Assembly: GCA_016932435.1 (NCBI GenBank)
Contig: JAFGCW010000065.1
Span: 13,239 to 77,238 of the forward strand
DNA: 64,000 bases
Origin: Dehalococcoidales bacterium
GTDB lineage: Bacteria > Chloroflexota > Dehalococcoidia > Dehalococcoidales > UBA2162
Reading direction: 5' to 3'
Made by a program: the position numbers and the translations under genes. Under the pieces are notes generated by a model. It had not been told where the DNA came from. It saw only the letters and a list, made by a program, of their open reading frames with translations, and did not search any database. Below, one piece after another: positions 45,477-55,854 of the stretch; the stretch's first letter is position 1, and each line of letters opens with the position of its first letter.

Positions 45477-45699
45477 AAATCCTCCTGTTGTTCAAGTACA
45501 TTCTCTGTATGGTTATTATACAGTATGTTTTTACGGCAATACAGGTAATGTGTGCACATATTCCGTATCGAGTCCGTAAAACACATCAGGTATCGCTTTA
45601 GTTGTTTTAAGATTTCTCTTACGGTGACGTGTCAACTTGTTTTATATGGGTTGGTCACCGAATTACAGGTAATACCCAACTATATTCGAGCAATCGATT

Positions 45700-47184
45700 T
45701 TACCAGCGTTGAGTGATGGTAACTTGTCGAAAGTGATATCCGTAAACTGAAAAAAGAATAAATCTGGCAAACTTGGGGGGAGATGTTACCAGATAGGAGA
45801 CAAACAGTTGCCAGTAATGTTTCCTGCCGCTTTCCTTCATACCCAGATACCATATTGATCTAATGAACGCTTTTATCTGGTGACTTTGCACCTTTCCTGG
45901 CTTCGTTCTCGGAGGTTTATAAACCTGCATGAAGGTCTTAATACGTTCGTAGTATTCTCTGGGAGAATATATAGTGTCCAGGATATCTTTATATCCGTTA
46001 ATCAACTTATCGTAGTCCATCTTTGGTATGAAATTTAACGAGAAATCGGTATTATTACCGGTAAATGAGTTATTAAGGCGTCCTTCTTCCTTAAGACGCC
46101 TGTAGAGCCTTGTACCTGTCGGTGCGTTGAGTAATCCGACCATCGCGGTAACGATGCCGCTTTTCTGTATAAAATCGATCTGTGTCTGAAAAATCGATTC
46201 GGGGTCGCTGTCAAAGCCGACGATAAATCCGCCCTGGACTTCCAAGCCGAATTTCTGAAGTTTCTTTACCGAATCAACGAGATCGCGGTTCTGATTCTGA
46301 TACTTGGTGCATTCTACCAAGCTTTCATCGTTCGGTGTCTCGATACCGACAAACACCACGTCGAAACCGGCGGCTACCATTAACCTCATGAGCTCATCAT
46401 CGTCAGCCAGGTTAATAGACGCTTCTGTGCAAAGGGCAAACGGGAACTTTTTGGTTTTTTTCCATTCTATTAAAGCCGGCAATATTTCAGCTTTTAATTT
46501 TTTCTTGTTACCGATGAAGTTATCATCGACGACAAACAGGCCTCCACGCCAGCCATGAGCATATAAAGAATCCATCTCTGCAATCAGCTGGTCTTTGCCT
46601 TTTGTCCTGGGTGTATGCCCGTTCAATATGACGATATCGCAAAATTCACAGTCAAATGGACATCCGCGGGAGTATTGAAGGTTCATCGATGAGTAATGCT
46701 TCATGTTTATCAACGACCACATCGGAATAGGCGTGGTGCTAATATCAGGACGCTCATCGGAAGCGTATATATGTTTCGCCCGGCCTTTCTCCAGATCATC
46801 AAGGAAAGGTTTAAGCGTAACTTCAGCTTCACCAAGGACAAAATGATCAATACCGTCGAATTCGTAATAACTGGCGGTAAATAATGGACCTCCGGCTACC
46901 GTTTTAACGTCGAGGCGATTACACCTTTCAATGACATCCTTTGCCGATTCTTTCTGTACGGCCATTCCACTTATAAAAACGTAGTCTGCCCACCTGATGT
47001 CACTATCATTGAGCCTGTCGACATTCATGTCTACTAGTTTTTTCTCCCATTCCTCTGGAAGCATCGAGGCTACAGTCAGAAGGCCCAGTGGAGGAAATAC
47101 CGCTTTCTTGGATACGAATTTCAAAGCATGCTTGAAACTCCAGAAAGTATCCGGGTACTTGGGATATACGAGTAGTATTTTCAT
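45700..47184 (-). CDS. B12-binding-domain radical SAM protein (DUF4070 type)
   Basis: 494 residues. An N-terminal cobalamin-binding-like Rossmann domain (LLVYPKYPDTFWSF ... VFISGMAVQK) precedes the radical SAM barrel with the Cys motif CPFDCEFCD (C-x3-C-x2-C). The C-terminal domain is the DUF4070 type also found in hopanoid methylases HpnP and HpnR. Many such proteins methylate unactivated carbons, but substrate is not predictable here. AAGGAG precedes the start. It is followed closely upstream by the helicase gene. Confidence 0.88.
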   Translation of the reverse strand: MKILLVYPKYPDTFWSFKHALKFVSKKAVFPPLGLLTVASMLPEEWEKKLVDMNVDRLNDSDIRWADYVFISGMAVQKESAKDVIERCNRLDVKTVAGGPLFTASYYEFDGIDHFVLGEAEVTLKPFLDDLEKGRAKHIYASDERPDISTTPIPMWSLINMKHYSSMNLQYSRGCPFDCEFCDIVILNGHTPRTKGKDQLIAEMDSLYAHGWRGGLFVVDDNFIGNKKKLKAEILPALIEWKKTKKFPFALCTEASINLADDDELMRLMVAAGFDVVFVGIETPNDESLVECTKYQNQNRDLVDSVKKLQKFGLEVQGGFIVGFDSDPESIFQTQIDFIQKSGIVTAMVGLLNAPTGTRLYRRLKEEGRLNNSFTGNNTDFSLNFIPKMDYDKLINGYKDILDTIYSPREYYERIKTFMQVYKPPRTKPGKVQSHQIKAFIRSIWYLGMKESGRKHYWQLFVSYLVTSPPKFARFILFSVYGYHFRQVTITQRW

Positions 47185-47204
47185 CTCACTACTCCTTTTA
47201 ATTT

Positions 47205-48410
47205 TTATCGTGCTAGGTTAACTTCAGACGTCTTTCGCCTGCGTGGTATCCTGCGACTCTTTCGAAATCCCGGTTTTTTATATTCACTCTGCTCGTAATT
47301 AAAACCGTCAAGCCTACGTCGTTCGATTTTACTGTTGAGAATACGTTCAATGGAATTCACCATGTCTCTATCCTCATCTGTCACGAAGGTCAGGGCGTCC
47401 CCGTTATGATTGACTCTTCCCGTGCGTCCAATACGGTGTATATACGCGTCAGTGTTTTCAGGCATATCATAATTAATGACGTGAGAAATACTCCGGATAT
47501 CAAGCCCCCGGGCAGCGATATCGGTAGCTACCAGAATTTTTACCGAACCGGAGCGAAAACCATTGAGTGCGGCATCTCGTCTGCTTTGAGACAAGTTTCC
47601 CTGCAGTGATGCACACTTGAATCCTGAATCGAGGAGATGCCGGGTGATACGCTCAGTCCGGTGCTTGGTACGCGTAAAGACGAGTACCGATCTGGAGTCG
47701 ATCTGATAAAGCAGTTCTATCAATAAAGAGGTTTTCAGATGCTGCCTGATAGGATACAGATAATGCGATACGGTTGTTGCCGGTGCAGTGTGTCCTATTT
47801 GAATAGTTACGGGGTCGTGCAGTATTTCCCTGGCAAGCTTTTTAATACTCGCCGGCATAGTCGCCGAAAACATTAAAGTCTGCCTCGGTTTCAGCAGGCA
47901 CTGCATTATTTTCCGTATATCGGGGAGGAAACCCATATCCAGCAGCCTGTCAGCTTCATCGATAACAAGAAATTCCAGATTGGACAGGTCTACAGTCCCT
48001 CTCCAGAGGTGGTCTATCAACCTTCCCGGGCAGGCAACGATTACTTCCACTCCCCTGTTTAACTCATTAATCTGGTGATTGATGTTCGTTCCGCCGTAGA
48101 GGGTTGTATTTTTTATATCGGTATATTTCCCCAGACTACTGATAGCACCGCTTATTTGCTCGGATAATTCGCGAGTCGGGGTGATGATGGCTGCATTGAT
48201 CTGTCTTCCGGGTATATTGATAAGACGTTGAAGAAGAGGAAGCACAAAAGCGGCTGTCTTGCCGGTTCCTGTTTGTGCCAGTCCGATGACATCTTTTCCG
48301 TTTAGTATGGGGGGGATTGTTTTTTGTTGTATGGGTGTAAGTTCCGTATATCCGAGCTCATGTACACCCCTCAATATGCTCGGGTGAAGGTTCAAATTTT
48401 CGAAATGCAT
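47205..48410 (-). CDS. DEAD-box RNA helicase
   Basis: 401 residues. Q motif (GYTELTPIQQKTIPPIL), motif I AQTGTGKTAAF, Ia PTRELSEQI, II VIDEADRLLD, III SATMP, V ATDIAARGLDI, VI HRIGRTGR. A short basic tail (KPGFRKSRRIPRRRKTSE) probably binds RNA. It belongs to the RhlE/CshA group of cold-induced helicases. AGGAG precedes the ATG. The neighbouring RRM and zinc-ribbon genes fit a cold-shock or RNA-handling set. Confidence 0.92.
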   Translation of the reverse strand: MHFENLNLHPSILRGVHELGYTELTPIQQKTIPPILNGKDVIGLAQTGTGKTAAFVLPLLQRLINIPGRQINAAIITPTRELSEQISGAISSLGKYTDIKNTTLYGGTNINHQINELNRGVEVIVACPGRLIDHLWRGTVDLSNLEFLVIDEADRLLDMGFLPDIRKIMQCLLKPRQTLMFSATMPASIKKLAREILHDPVTIQIGHTAPATTVSHYLYPIRQHLKTSLLIELLYQIDSRSVLVFTRTKHRTERITRHLLDSGFKCASLQGNLSQSRRDAALNGFRSGSVKILVATDIAARGLDIRSISHVINYDMPENTDAYIHRIGRTGRVNHNGDALTFVTDEDRDMVNSIERILNSKIERRRLDGFNYEQSEYKKPGFRKSRRIPRRRKTSEVNLAR

Positions 48411-48497
48411 TAATACTCCTGGTTAATACTGGAAATCACGTCCGACTGAAAGAACAGTTTTGATATTGCTTGTCGTTCTTTTCAGGTCGAGTGCGGT

Positions 48498-48839
48498 TTA
48501 GTACCTTTTTTGTCGTCCGCCGCCGAACCCGCCACCTCTGCGGTCACCATAACCGCCGCTTTTTCTACCGCCGTATCCTCCGCTGCTCCTGTTATCGGTA
48601 CGAGCACGAGCTTCGTTTACCACGACAGTTCTGTCATTAATATTTTTCCCGTTGATGCCGGTTATTGCAGCTTGTCCCTCGGATACCGTCGGCATTTCAA
48701 CGAAAGCAAAACCTCTCGGTCTCCCGGTATCCCTGTCCATTACTACGCTGATCGAATCTACCTTTCCAAAAGCTTCGAATTCTTCTCTCAGATCCTGTTC
48801 AGTCACTTCGTAGGATAGATTACCTACGTATATTTTCAT
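48498..48839 (-). CDS. Glycine-rich RRM RNA-binding protein
   Basis: 113 residues from the ATG at 48839, with AGGAG upstream; the longer frame before it is the shadow of another gene. One RRM with RNP2 MKIYVGNLSYEV and RNP1 GRPRGFAFVEM, then an RGG/GGYGG tail (SSGGYGGRKSGGYGDRRGGG). Cyanobacterial and other bacterial relatives are cold-induced RNA chaperones. Confidence 0.92.
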   Translation of the reverse strand: MKIYVGNLSYEVTEQDLREEFEAFGKVDSISVVMDRDTGRPRGFAFVEMPTVSEGQAAITGINGKNINDRTVVVNEARARTDNRSSGGYGGRKSGGYGDRRGGGFGGGRQKRY

Positions 48840-48867
48840 CTTTTTACTCCTGAATATATAATATGTT

Positions 48868-49167
48868 CTAGCTGTTTTGTCTGTTTTTATTAAAACATTC
48901 GCTGCAGTACACCGGTCTGTCACCACGGGGTTCGAAAGGAACTTCGGTTTCTTTACCGCATTCGGCGCATACAACAGGATACATCTGGCGACTGACATGG
49001 CGGTTATAGCTTCCGTACTGGCTGGATTTCCTTGCCTGACGACATGCGGGGCAGCGCTTGGGTTCGTTTTCAAAACCTTTGGACTGGTAAAATTCCTGTT
49101 CCTCAGCGCTGAATGTGAATGTAGCTCCGCAATCGGAGCACTGGATAGACTTGTCCTGAAAAGCCAT
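48868..49167 (-). CDS. Zinc-ribbon protein (zf-trcl and CxxC type)
   Basis: 99 residues. Two zinc ribbons: CSDCGATFTF ... CPACRQARK and CAECGKETEVPFEPRGDRPVYCSEC. This small protein is often found beside RRM or cold-shock genes; its function is not established. GAGGAGG lies before the ATG. Confidence 0.85.
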   Translation of the reverse strand: MAFQDKSIQCSDCGATFTFSAEEQEFYQSKGFENEPKRCPACRQARKSSQYGSYNRHVSRQMYPVVCAECGKETEVPFEPRGDRPVYCSECFNKNRQNS

Positions 49168-49398
49168 AGGATGACCTCCTCAAATAATTTTTAATTCGAG
49201 TCCGGTCACCCAATACTTAACTGATCTGGATTGATTACTAAAGTTTGTAATAACCTAACTTAAACTAATTACATAAAATATATATCATTATTGTATTTTT
49301 GTCAATTTACAGGATGGATTATCCAATAAATGAAAAGCTGTTCCAGACTTAATTTTTTCCAAACTGAAGTTTGGAAAAACGCTTTAAAAGGACTGATT

Positions 49399-49710
49399 TC
49401 AGCCGCTTCTTCCCATTGTACTCTTTTCGTGAGAATAACCAAGGGCACGTATTATGTCCCCCACCATATGATTCTGCTCAAGGTGGTGACGCATAGGCAG
49501 TTCGGAGTGGACGGTATAGTGATTACGCCTGCCTTCTTTTTTATGAGCGATATAACCTTCAGTTTCCAGTTCGGTAATGATTTTCTGTACTCCCCTCTGG
49601 CTAAGTTCCGTTTCTCGTGATATCTCTTCGGTTGTGCTTTTCGGATTGTTGAAAATATATATCAAAACTCGTCCATGATTAGAGAGAAATGTCCATTCAC
49701 CTTTTTTCAC
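49399..49710 (-). CDS. Winged-helix regulator (ArsR/MarR-like)
   Basis: 103 residues. Helix-turn-helix TTEEISRETELSQRGVQKII and wing HKKEGRRNHYTV. No metal-binding or ligand domain obvious; a His-rich C-terminal part (MRHHLEQNH) may bind metal. It is divergent from the carboxylase operon with 230 bases between. Confidence 0.8.
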   Translation of the reverse strand: MKKGEWTFLSNHGRVLIYIFNNPKSTTEEISRETELSQRGVQKIITELETEGYIAHKKEGRRNHYTVHSELPMRHHLEQNHMVGDIIRALGYSHEKSTMGRSG

Positions 49711-49942
49711 AGTAATACCCCTGATATCATTGACTTGGCTTCTATATCGTTATATAATTACGAACAGAAATACACGTATTACGGTTCGTATAATAGCACA
49801 ACCTGCTAAATGTGTCAATTGAGTAAAATATCTATTATACTTAAGTCATTATAGATATGGTATCGACACTTAACGTAAATGAGTCTTTGATAACGAATAT
49901 CACACTTTTTATTTGGATAAAAGAAAGTAGGGTGAACACTAT

Positions 49943-51670
49943 ATGGGCGTACAGATAACAGAAACGACTCTCAGAGACGGACACCAGTCTCTAATCGCAA
50001 CCAGGATGCGGACACGAGATATGCTGCCGATTGCAGAAAAACTGGACCAGGCGGGATTTTTTTCACTCGAGGTCTGGGGCGGAGCCACCTTTGATGCCTG
50101 TATCCGATTCTTAAACGAAGATCCGTGGGAAAGACTTCGAAGCCTTCGTAAGCTCGTGAAGAACACCCGGCTACAAATGCTCCTCCGGGGGCAGAATCTT
50201 GTTGGATACCGTCATTATGCTGACGATGTCCTGGATGAATTCGTAAGACTCTCTGTCAAGAATGGTGTCGATGTTTTCCGTATATTCGATGCGTTGAACG
50301 ACCTCAGGAACATGGAACCGGCAATTAAAGCAGTCAGGAAATACAAAGGCCACGTCCAGGGTACTATATGCTACACTACCAGCCCTGTCCACAATAATGA
50401 AACGTTTGCCGAGATGGCTAAAGACCTGGAGAATCTCGGATGCGACTCCATTTGTGTCAAGGATATGGCCGGACTTATTTCACCTGCTCTCGCTACTGAC
50501 CTGGTAAAGACAATAAAAACCCAGACGAGTGTTCCTATTGGTCTCCATTCACACTGCTCCAGTGGAATGGCTCCGGCAAGTTACTTCGCGGCCGCCGAAG
50601 CAGGAGTTGATATACTGGATACGGCTTTTTCGGCATTCGGATGGGGTACTTCACAGCCACCCACCGAAAGCATGGTGGCTACTCTGCAGGGCACCCCGTA
50701 TGATACCGGTATCGACCTTGAACTAATGTATGAAATCGGCGAATACTTTGCTTCTCTGGCCGGTAAATACCGGATGCTGTTTACCGCCGAGACTACCCGT
50801 CCAAGCGTAGATGTACTTCTTCACCAGATTCCCGGCGGAATGCTTTCGAATCTTGTCAGCCAGTTAAGGGAACAGAACGCCCTGGATAAATACGGCGAGG
50901 TACTCGAAGAAGTCCCCCGGGTAAGGAAGGATCTCGGTTATCCCCCTCTGGTAACACCATCAAGCCAGGTAGTGGGTATTCAGGCGGTACTCAATGTTCT
51001 TCTTGGCGAACGATACAAGCAGGTAACTCAGGAGGTAAAAAACTATTTTCTCGGTCTCTACGGGAGACCGCCTGGACCGGTGAACGAAGAAATCAGAAAA
51101 CAGGTAATAGGAGACGAACCGGTCATCGAAGGTCGTCCCGCAGACCTGCTGGAACCGGAACTTGATAAACTGTCAGAAGAAGGGCATAAACTTGGGATTA
51201 TTCACAGTGATGAAGACCTGATGACCTATGCACTTTATCCTCAGGTAGCTGTTAAATTCCTGCGTGGGGAATTGACGGAAGAAGCCATGCCATCCCCTGC
51301 CCAAGCAACGTCAAAGGGTTCAGGAACATCAGACCTGCCTGCGGAATTTGCCGTGGATGTCGATGGTGAAGTCTTTAACGTCAAAGTATCCTCCATCATG
51401 AGTAAAACAATCAGCGTAGACAGTCCCCAGAAACCCCAGGAAGTTCCTGAAGGTGCGATCATATCACCTATGCAGGGTATGATCCTGGGGATAAAGGTAA
51501 AAGCCGGTGACAAGGTAAAAGAAGGTGATGTCCTGCTGACCATCGAAGCCATGAAGATGCAGAACAACATTGTGGCTGAATATGAAGGAATCGTGAAGGA
51601 ACTTTTCACTTTCCAGGGCGAGGTTGTAAGTGCCGGAGATATATTAATGGTGGTGGAATCGGATGATTAA
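49943..51670 (+). CDS. pycB: Pyruvate/oxaloacetate carboxylase subunit B with biotin domain
   Basis: 575 residues. The carboxyltransferase barrel starts [17 protein letters not shown], has CVKDMAG (catalytic Lys carbamylated in relatives) and zinc His pair GLHSHCSSG. The biotin carrier domain at the C-terminus has EAMKMQ. It transfers CO2 from biotin to pyruvate, or runs as an oxaloacetate decarboxylase if sodium-pump subunits exist elsewhere; with a biotin carboxylase gene overlapping it, pyruvate carboxylase is the better call. Start has AGGGTGA upstream. Confidence 0.92.
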   Translation: MGVQITETTLRDGHQSLIATRMRTRDMLPIAEKLDQAGFFSLEVWGGATFDACIRFLNEDPWERLRSLRKLVKNTRLQMLLRGQNLVGYRHYADDVLDEFVRLSVKNGVDVFRIFDALNDLRNMEPAIKAVRKYKGHVQGTICYTTSPVHNNETFAEMAKDLENLGCDSICVKDMAGLISPALATDLVKTIKTQTSVPIGLHSHCSSGMAPASYFAAAEAGVDILDTAFSAFGWGTSQPPTESMVATLQGTPYDTGIDLELMYEIGEYFASLAGKYRMLFTAETTRPSVDVLLHQIPGGMLSNLVSQLREQNALDKYGEVLEEVPRVRKDLGYPPLVTPSSQVVGIQAVLNVLLGERYKQVTQEVKNYFLGLYGRPPGPVNEEIRKQVIGDEPVIEGRPADLLEPELDKLSEEGHKLGIIHSDEDLMTYALYPQVAVKFLRGELTEEAMPSPAQATSKGSGTSDLPAEFAVDVDGEVFNVKVSSIMSKTISVDSPQKPQEVPEGAIISPMQGMILGIKVKAGDKVKEGDVLLTIEAMKMQNNIVAEYEGIVKELFTFQGEVVSAGDILMVVESDD

Positions 51671-53150
51671 AAAAGTGCTTGTCGCCAACCGCGGTGAAAT
51701 AGCCATCCGCATAATGAGAGCCTGCCGTGAACTCGGTATTACCTCAGTATCGGTGTACTCTGAAGCAGACAAGGATGCACTCTTTGCTAAATATGCCGAC
51801 GAATCCATTTACATAGGCGGCGCGCCTGCTGTCGAGAGCTACCTGAATATAAATAAGATAATCGAGGTGGCTGAAGAATGCGGAGCTGATGCCATTCATC
51901 CCGGTTATGGATTCCTGGCTGAAAATCCTAATTTTGCTTATGCCTGCGAGAAAGCAGGTATCAATTTTATCGGACCTTCGAGTAAACTACTGGAGTTAAT
52001 GGGCAACAAGATAGCTGCCCGTCAGGAAATGGAGAAAGCCGGCGTTCCAGTGGTTCCAGGTTCCGAGGAAAAAATATCAGATTTTGAACATGCCAGAGAA
52101 ACCGCTGAAAAAATAGGGTATCCGGTAATCTGCAAACCGGCTGGCGGCGGTGGTGGGATCGGTATGGTGATAGTCCAGAATGATGAAGAACTGCTTGACG
52201 CTCTTGAGTCTTCCCGGGCGATAGCTTCATCCACCTTCGGACTTGCCGATATTTACATGGAAAAATATTTGAAACATCCGCGCCATATCGAAATCCAGAT
52301 AATGGCGGATAGTCACGGTAACATAGTTCACTTGGGCGAAAGAGAGTGCTCAATACAGCGTCGCCACCAGAAGCTGATAGAAGAAGCACCTTCTCCGGTA
52401 ATTACCCCGGAACTTCGCGACCGAATGGGTGAAACTGCTGTCAAGGCTGGGCGCTGGGTTGACTACGAAGGTGCCGGTACAATCGAATTCCTCTATTCGA
52501 ATGGAGATTTTTATTTTCTGGAAGCGAATACCCGCGTCCAGGTGGAACACCCGGTTACCGAGATGGTATACGGAATAGATATCGTCAAGGAACAGATTTT
52601 AATAGCTGCCGGAAATCCTTTAAGTTTCAAGCAGGAGGATGTCAGGGCGAGAGGCTGGGCGATTGAATGCAGGATTAATGCCGAAGATCCTCTAAACAGG
52701 TTCGTACCTTCACCGGGCAAGCTCAGAGGGTATCGGTCACCGGGAGGTATTGGCGTACGTATCGACAGCAGTGTGTATACAAGGTATACCATACCATCAA
52801 TATATGACCCGATGATCTCCAAACTAATCGTCTGGGGAAGGGATCGTAACGAAGCCATCCACCGAATGCGGCGAGCGCTTTATGAGTACATTATACTGGG
52901 TTTGAAAACGAACATTCCTTTCCACAAAGCGGTTATGGAGAACGAGCGTTTTATAAGCGGTGAACTGACCACTCATTTTGTGGAGAACGAAACCTCACTC
53001 CTCGAGGACATGAAGAGAATCATCGAGAGAGATAAACCGATGGAAGAAAGGCTTTCTCAGATATTCGATGAGAAGAAGCGAATTGCAGCGATTGCAGCTG
53101 CGGTCGTAGCGGGACAACTGCCTGTAAAGAGTCCCCCGCAATCGGAGTAA
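51663..53150 (+). CDS. pycA: Biotin carboxylase subunit (PycA/AccC)
   Basis: 495 residues, overlapping pycB by eight bases. N-terminal [23 protein letters not shown]-grasp glycine loop [13 protein letters not shown], catalytic [20 protein letters not shown] and the HPRHIEIQI segment. It makes carboxybiotin from ATP and bicarbonate. The C-terminus ([20 protein letters not shown]) is the usual linker end of the two-subunit form. Confidence 0.93.
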   Translation: MIKKVLVANRGEIAIRIMRACRELGITSVSVYSEADKDALFAKYADESIYIGGAPAVESYLNINKIIEVAEECGADAIHPGYGFLAENPNFAYACEKAGINFIGPSSKLLELMGNKIAARQEMEKAGVPVVPGSEEKISDFEHARETAEKIGYPVICKPAGGGGGIGMVIVQNDEELLDALESSRAIASSTFGLADIYMEKYLKHPRHIEIQIMADSHGNIVHLGERECSIQRRHQKLIEEAPSPVITPELRDRMGETAVKAGRWVDYEGAGTIEFLYSNGDFYFLEANTRVQVEHPVTEMVYGIDIVKEQILIAAGNPLSFKQEDVRARGWAIECRINAEDPLNRFVPSPGKLRGYRSPGGIGVRIDSSVYTRYTIPSIYDPMISKLIVWGRDRNEAIHRMRRALYEYIILGLKTNIPFHKAVMENERFISGELTTHFVENETSLLEDMKRIIERDKPMEERLSQIFDEKKRIAAIAAAVVAGQLPVKSPPQSE

Positions 53151-53197
53151 ATAAAGTGAATGGTATCTTACCAAAACGGATTTATAAATACCGACGC

Positions 53198-54586
53198 TTA
53201 CACTTTTTTAAGCTTCCAGCGTCCCAGTCTGAAATATATGATGTAGGCAATACCAGCTACGTAACGGCCGATAACGATCGCCCAGCGTACCCCGAGTACC
53301 TCCATGCCAGTATATTTCGGTAATGCCCAGGCCAGGGGTATCTGTACCAGCCACATCATGACAATATTGAAAACCATCGGCGGCAGGGTATCCCCGGCAT
53401 TGGATATACTCTGCATCAGAACGGAGCTGAAGCCCATCACCAGGTAACCTGCGGTTGCTATTCTCATGAATATGGAGGCCATTTCTATCAATTCGGACTC
53501 GGTGGTAAAGATACCGATTATCTCTTCCGCCCACAGTAGTATTGCCACCGAACCGATGACCATGATGCCGGTTACCACTCCTGATGCCATCCACCCGCTT
53601 TTTTCGGCCCTTTCGGATCGGCTTGCTCCAAGGTTTTGCCCTACCAGCGTTCCGGCAGCCATACCCAGTCCCATACCCGGCATAAAGAGAATTCCCTCAA
53701 TTCTCTGGCACAGCGAATGCCCCGCCACCGCGGAGGTACCGAAGGGAGCTATCAACCATAGAAGAACCAGGTTACTGAGCGACCTCTGGATATTGCTGAC
53801 ACTGGATGGGATGCCGATCTTTATGGTACGCCAGATGAGGTTGAGATCGATGCGGAAATTTTTCAGAGTCAATTTGAGCCGGGTTTTCCCTCCGAATAGC
53901 GCCCAGAATGCAAGGATCATTCCTCCGCAGTAGGCGATAATGTTGGCCAGAGCCGCTCCGCTGACACCAAGCCTGGGGAATATACCCCAGCCGAGGACGA
54001 GTAACGGTGCGAAAATCAGGTGGAGAATCCGGGCTATGATACTTATTTTCATCGGTGTCTTGCCGTCGCCGGAGGCGTACATAGTGAACTCTCCAATTAC
54101 CCAGAACGTCATGAGTATCGATCCGGCAAGCTGAATACGCAGGTAGGTCGCCCCTTCATGAACGACGCCCGGCTCCAGTCCGAACAGGACCATCAGCGGC
54201 TCAGCGAGGATGATACCTAATACCGATAATGTGACCGCGTAAACCCCGCCGATTATATATGACTGCTGGGCTGCATGGTTGGCGCCTTCCTTATCTCCCG
54301 CCCCGACAGCACGGGCTACCAGCGCCGCGGTACCGGTTGTCAGGCCGAACAGTGACGACATCAGCAGCATGACGATGATACCGGCAACACCGACCCCGGC
54401 GATAGAGTCCGAACCGAGTCTCCCGACCCATATCATGTCGATAACCGAGCCTATGCCCCAGAGAAATTCATTGATTATCATCGGCCAGGACAGGGATACC
54501 AGGTTCTTGAATATGTTGCCCTGAGTCCAGTCGCGCTCTGTCTTGGTGGCTGAAGTACTTTTTGTATCCTCTGTTTTATTATCCAT
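53198..54586 (-). CDS. MATE-family efflux transporter
   Basis: 462 residues, twelve membrane segments, duplicated six-helix halves. Opening LVSLSWPMIINEFLWGIGSV and the central VGQNLGASRSERAEKSGWMA are typical. Exports drugs or metabolites using a cation gradient. Single-gene unit. Confidence 0.9.
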   Translation of the reverse strand: MDNKTEDTKSTSATKTERDWTQGNIFKNLVSLSWPMIINEFLWGIGSVIDMIWVGRLGSDSIAGVGVAGIIVMLLMSSLFGLTTGTAALVARAVGAGDKEGANHAAQQSYIIGGVYAVTLSVLGIILAEPLMVLFGLEPGVVHEGATYLRIQLAGSILMTFWVIGEFTMYASGDGKTPMKISIIARILHLIFAPLLVLGWGIFPRLGVSGAALANIIAYCGGMILAFWALFGGKTRLKLTLKNFRIDLNLIWRTIKIGIPSSVSNIQRSLSNLVLLWLIAPFGTSAVAGHSLCQRIEGILFMPGMGLGMAAGTLVGQNLGASRSERAEKSGWMASGVVTGIMVIGSVAILLWAEEIIGIFTTESELIEMASIFMRIATAGYLVMGFSSVLMQSISNAGDTLPPMVFNIVMMWLVQIPLAWALPKYTGMEVLGVRWAIVIGRYVAGIAYIIYFRLGRWKLKKV

Positions 54587-54793
54587 AGGTGATCATCGTG
54601 CGTTATATTGAACCAAAGAATCCTGCACGCCGGTGCCATGATGCAAACGAAAAAGGCACACTGACAGGAAACCCGAACACAAGGAAAATGTATGTATAAT
54701 TGCTTTTATTTAAAGTAACTATACATCAAGTAAGTATAGTGCCTGAGACTCTGTCAGACAAGCTTTTATAGTTGGATATATTTTTAGAGGGTC

Positions 54794-55663
54794 TCAGGAG
54801 TGACTGTTCGTCCTGATAATAGCGTCCGACATCCGGCATACGCGCACCATTTCCCTGACATCATGGACGCGTACAACGTCGGCTCCATTAGCGATACCGA
54901 TGGCGACTGTAGCGGCGGTGCCTTCAACTCTCTCACCGGCAGGCAAATTCAGCACCTGCTTGATAAGAGACTTTCGTGATGTCCCGAGTAGAATGGGTTT
55001 GCCCAGCTCTCTTAACTCACGTAAACGACGAATGATTTCCAGGTCCTGCTGCCATGTTTTACCGAAACCGATGCCTGGATCGATAATGATATTATCTGGA
55101 GTAATACCCGCACCAAGGGCTAACTCTATTCCCTGGCGAAGCGTGGATTTCACCTCGCTCATTACATCCTGATAATGGGATATATCACGACCGGCAGCAG
55201 CGTCATAATCACCCTTGTCCCTCTGGTTACTCATCAGGACAATCGGGATGCCCTCTTTTACCGCCAGTTCAGCCAGTCGCGGTTCTGTCTTAAGACCCCA
55301 CTGGTCGTTCAGCATCACAGCGCCGACCTTAATTGCCTGCTCAGCTACTTCCAGCTTGGAGGTGTCGATGCTGATCGGCACCTCAACTTCGCGGCGCAAA
55401 CATTCGATAACAGGAATGACCCGGTTAATCTCCTCGTCGGTAGAAATAGAAGCCAGGCCGGGACGCGTCGATTCCCCGCCGACATCGAGAATATCAGCCC
55501 CTTCGCTGACGAAACGCCGTGCCTGTTCCAGGGCAGCGTCAACATTCGATATCCCGTCACCGGAAAAGGATTCTGGCGACATGTTGATGATACCCATGAT
55601 ATAGGTCCGTTCACCCCATCGGAACTCCAAGTTTCCACACCTGGTGATGCCTGTTTGAGTCAT
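54794..55663 (-). CDS. folP: Dihydropteroate synthase
   Basis: 289 residues. Motifs in order: YIMGIINMSPESFSGDGIS, GGESTRPG, SIDTSKLEVAEQAIKVGA, IIIDPGIGFGKT, LLGTSRKSLI and RVHDVREMVRV. It joins p-aminobenzoate to dihydropterin pyrophosphate. ILN has become IIN and TPDSFS has become SPESFS, mild changes. An inverted GTCTCAGG/CCTGAGAC pair spans its 3' end and may be a terminator. No other folate gene is next to it. Confidence 0.9.
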   Translation of the reverse strand: MTQTGITRCGNLEFRWGERTYIMGIINMSPESFSGDGISNVDAALEQARRFVSEGADILDVGGESTRPGLASISTDEEINRVIPVIECLRREVEVPISIDTSKLEVAEQAIKVGAVMLNDQWGLKTEPRLAELAVKEGIPIVLMSNQRDKGDYDAAAGRDISHYQDVMSEVKSTLRQGIELALGAGITPDNIIIDPGIGFGKTWQQDLEIIRRLRELRELGKPILLGTSRKSLIKQVLNLPAGERVEGTAATVAIGIANGADVVRVHDVREMVRVCRMSDAIIRTNSHS

Positions 55664-55854
55664 ATATTATTCACTCGACTTGAAATGTTTTTCAATCCTG
55701 TCTTTACCATTCTTAGAATATTGTATCAATGTAATGCGTCAAAGGTAAATACAAGAAGACATGGATATCCAGTGAATTGTATTCATACAGGCTTGATGAT
55801 ACAATCGGGCTGATTTCTGAGTTACAGACTTGACGTATAGGAGGTAAGATATCG

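Noticed and set aside
48840..49073. Upstream extension of the RRM protein
   Set aside because: It is the opposite-frame shadow of the zinc-ribbon gene; AGGAG fits the ATG at 48839.
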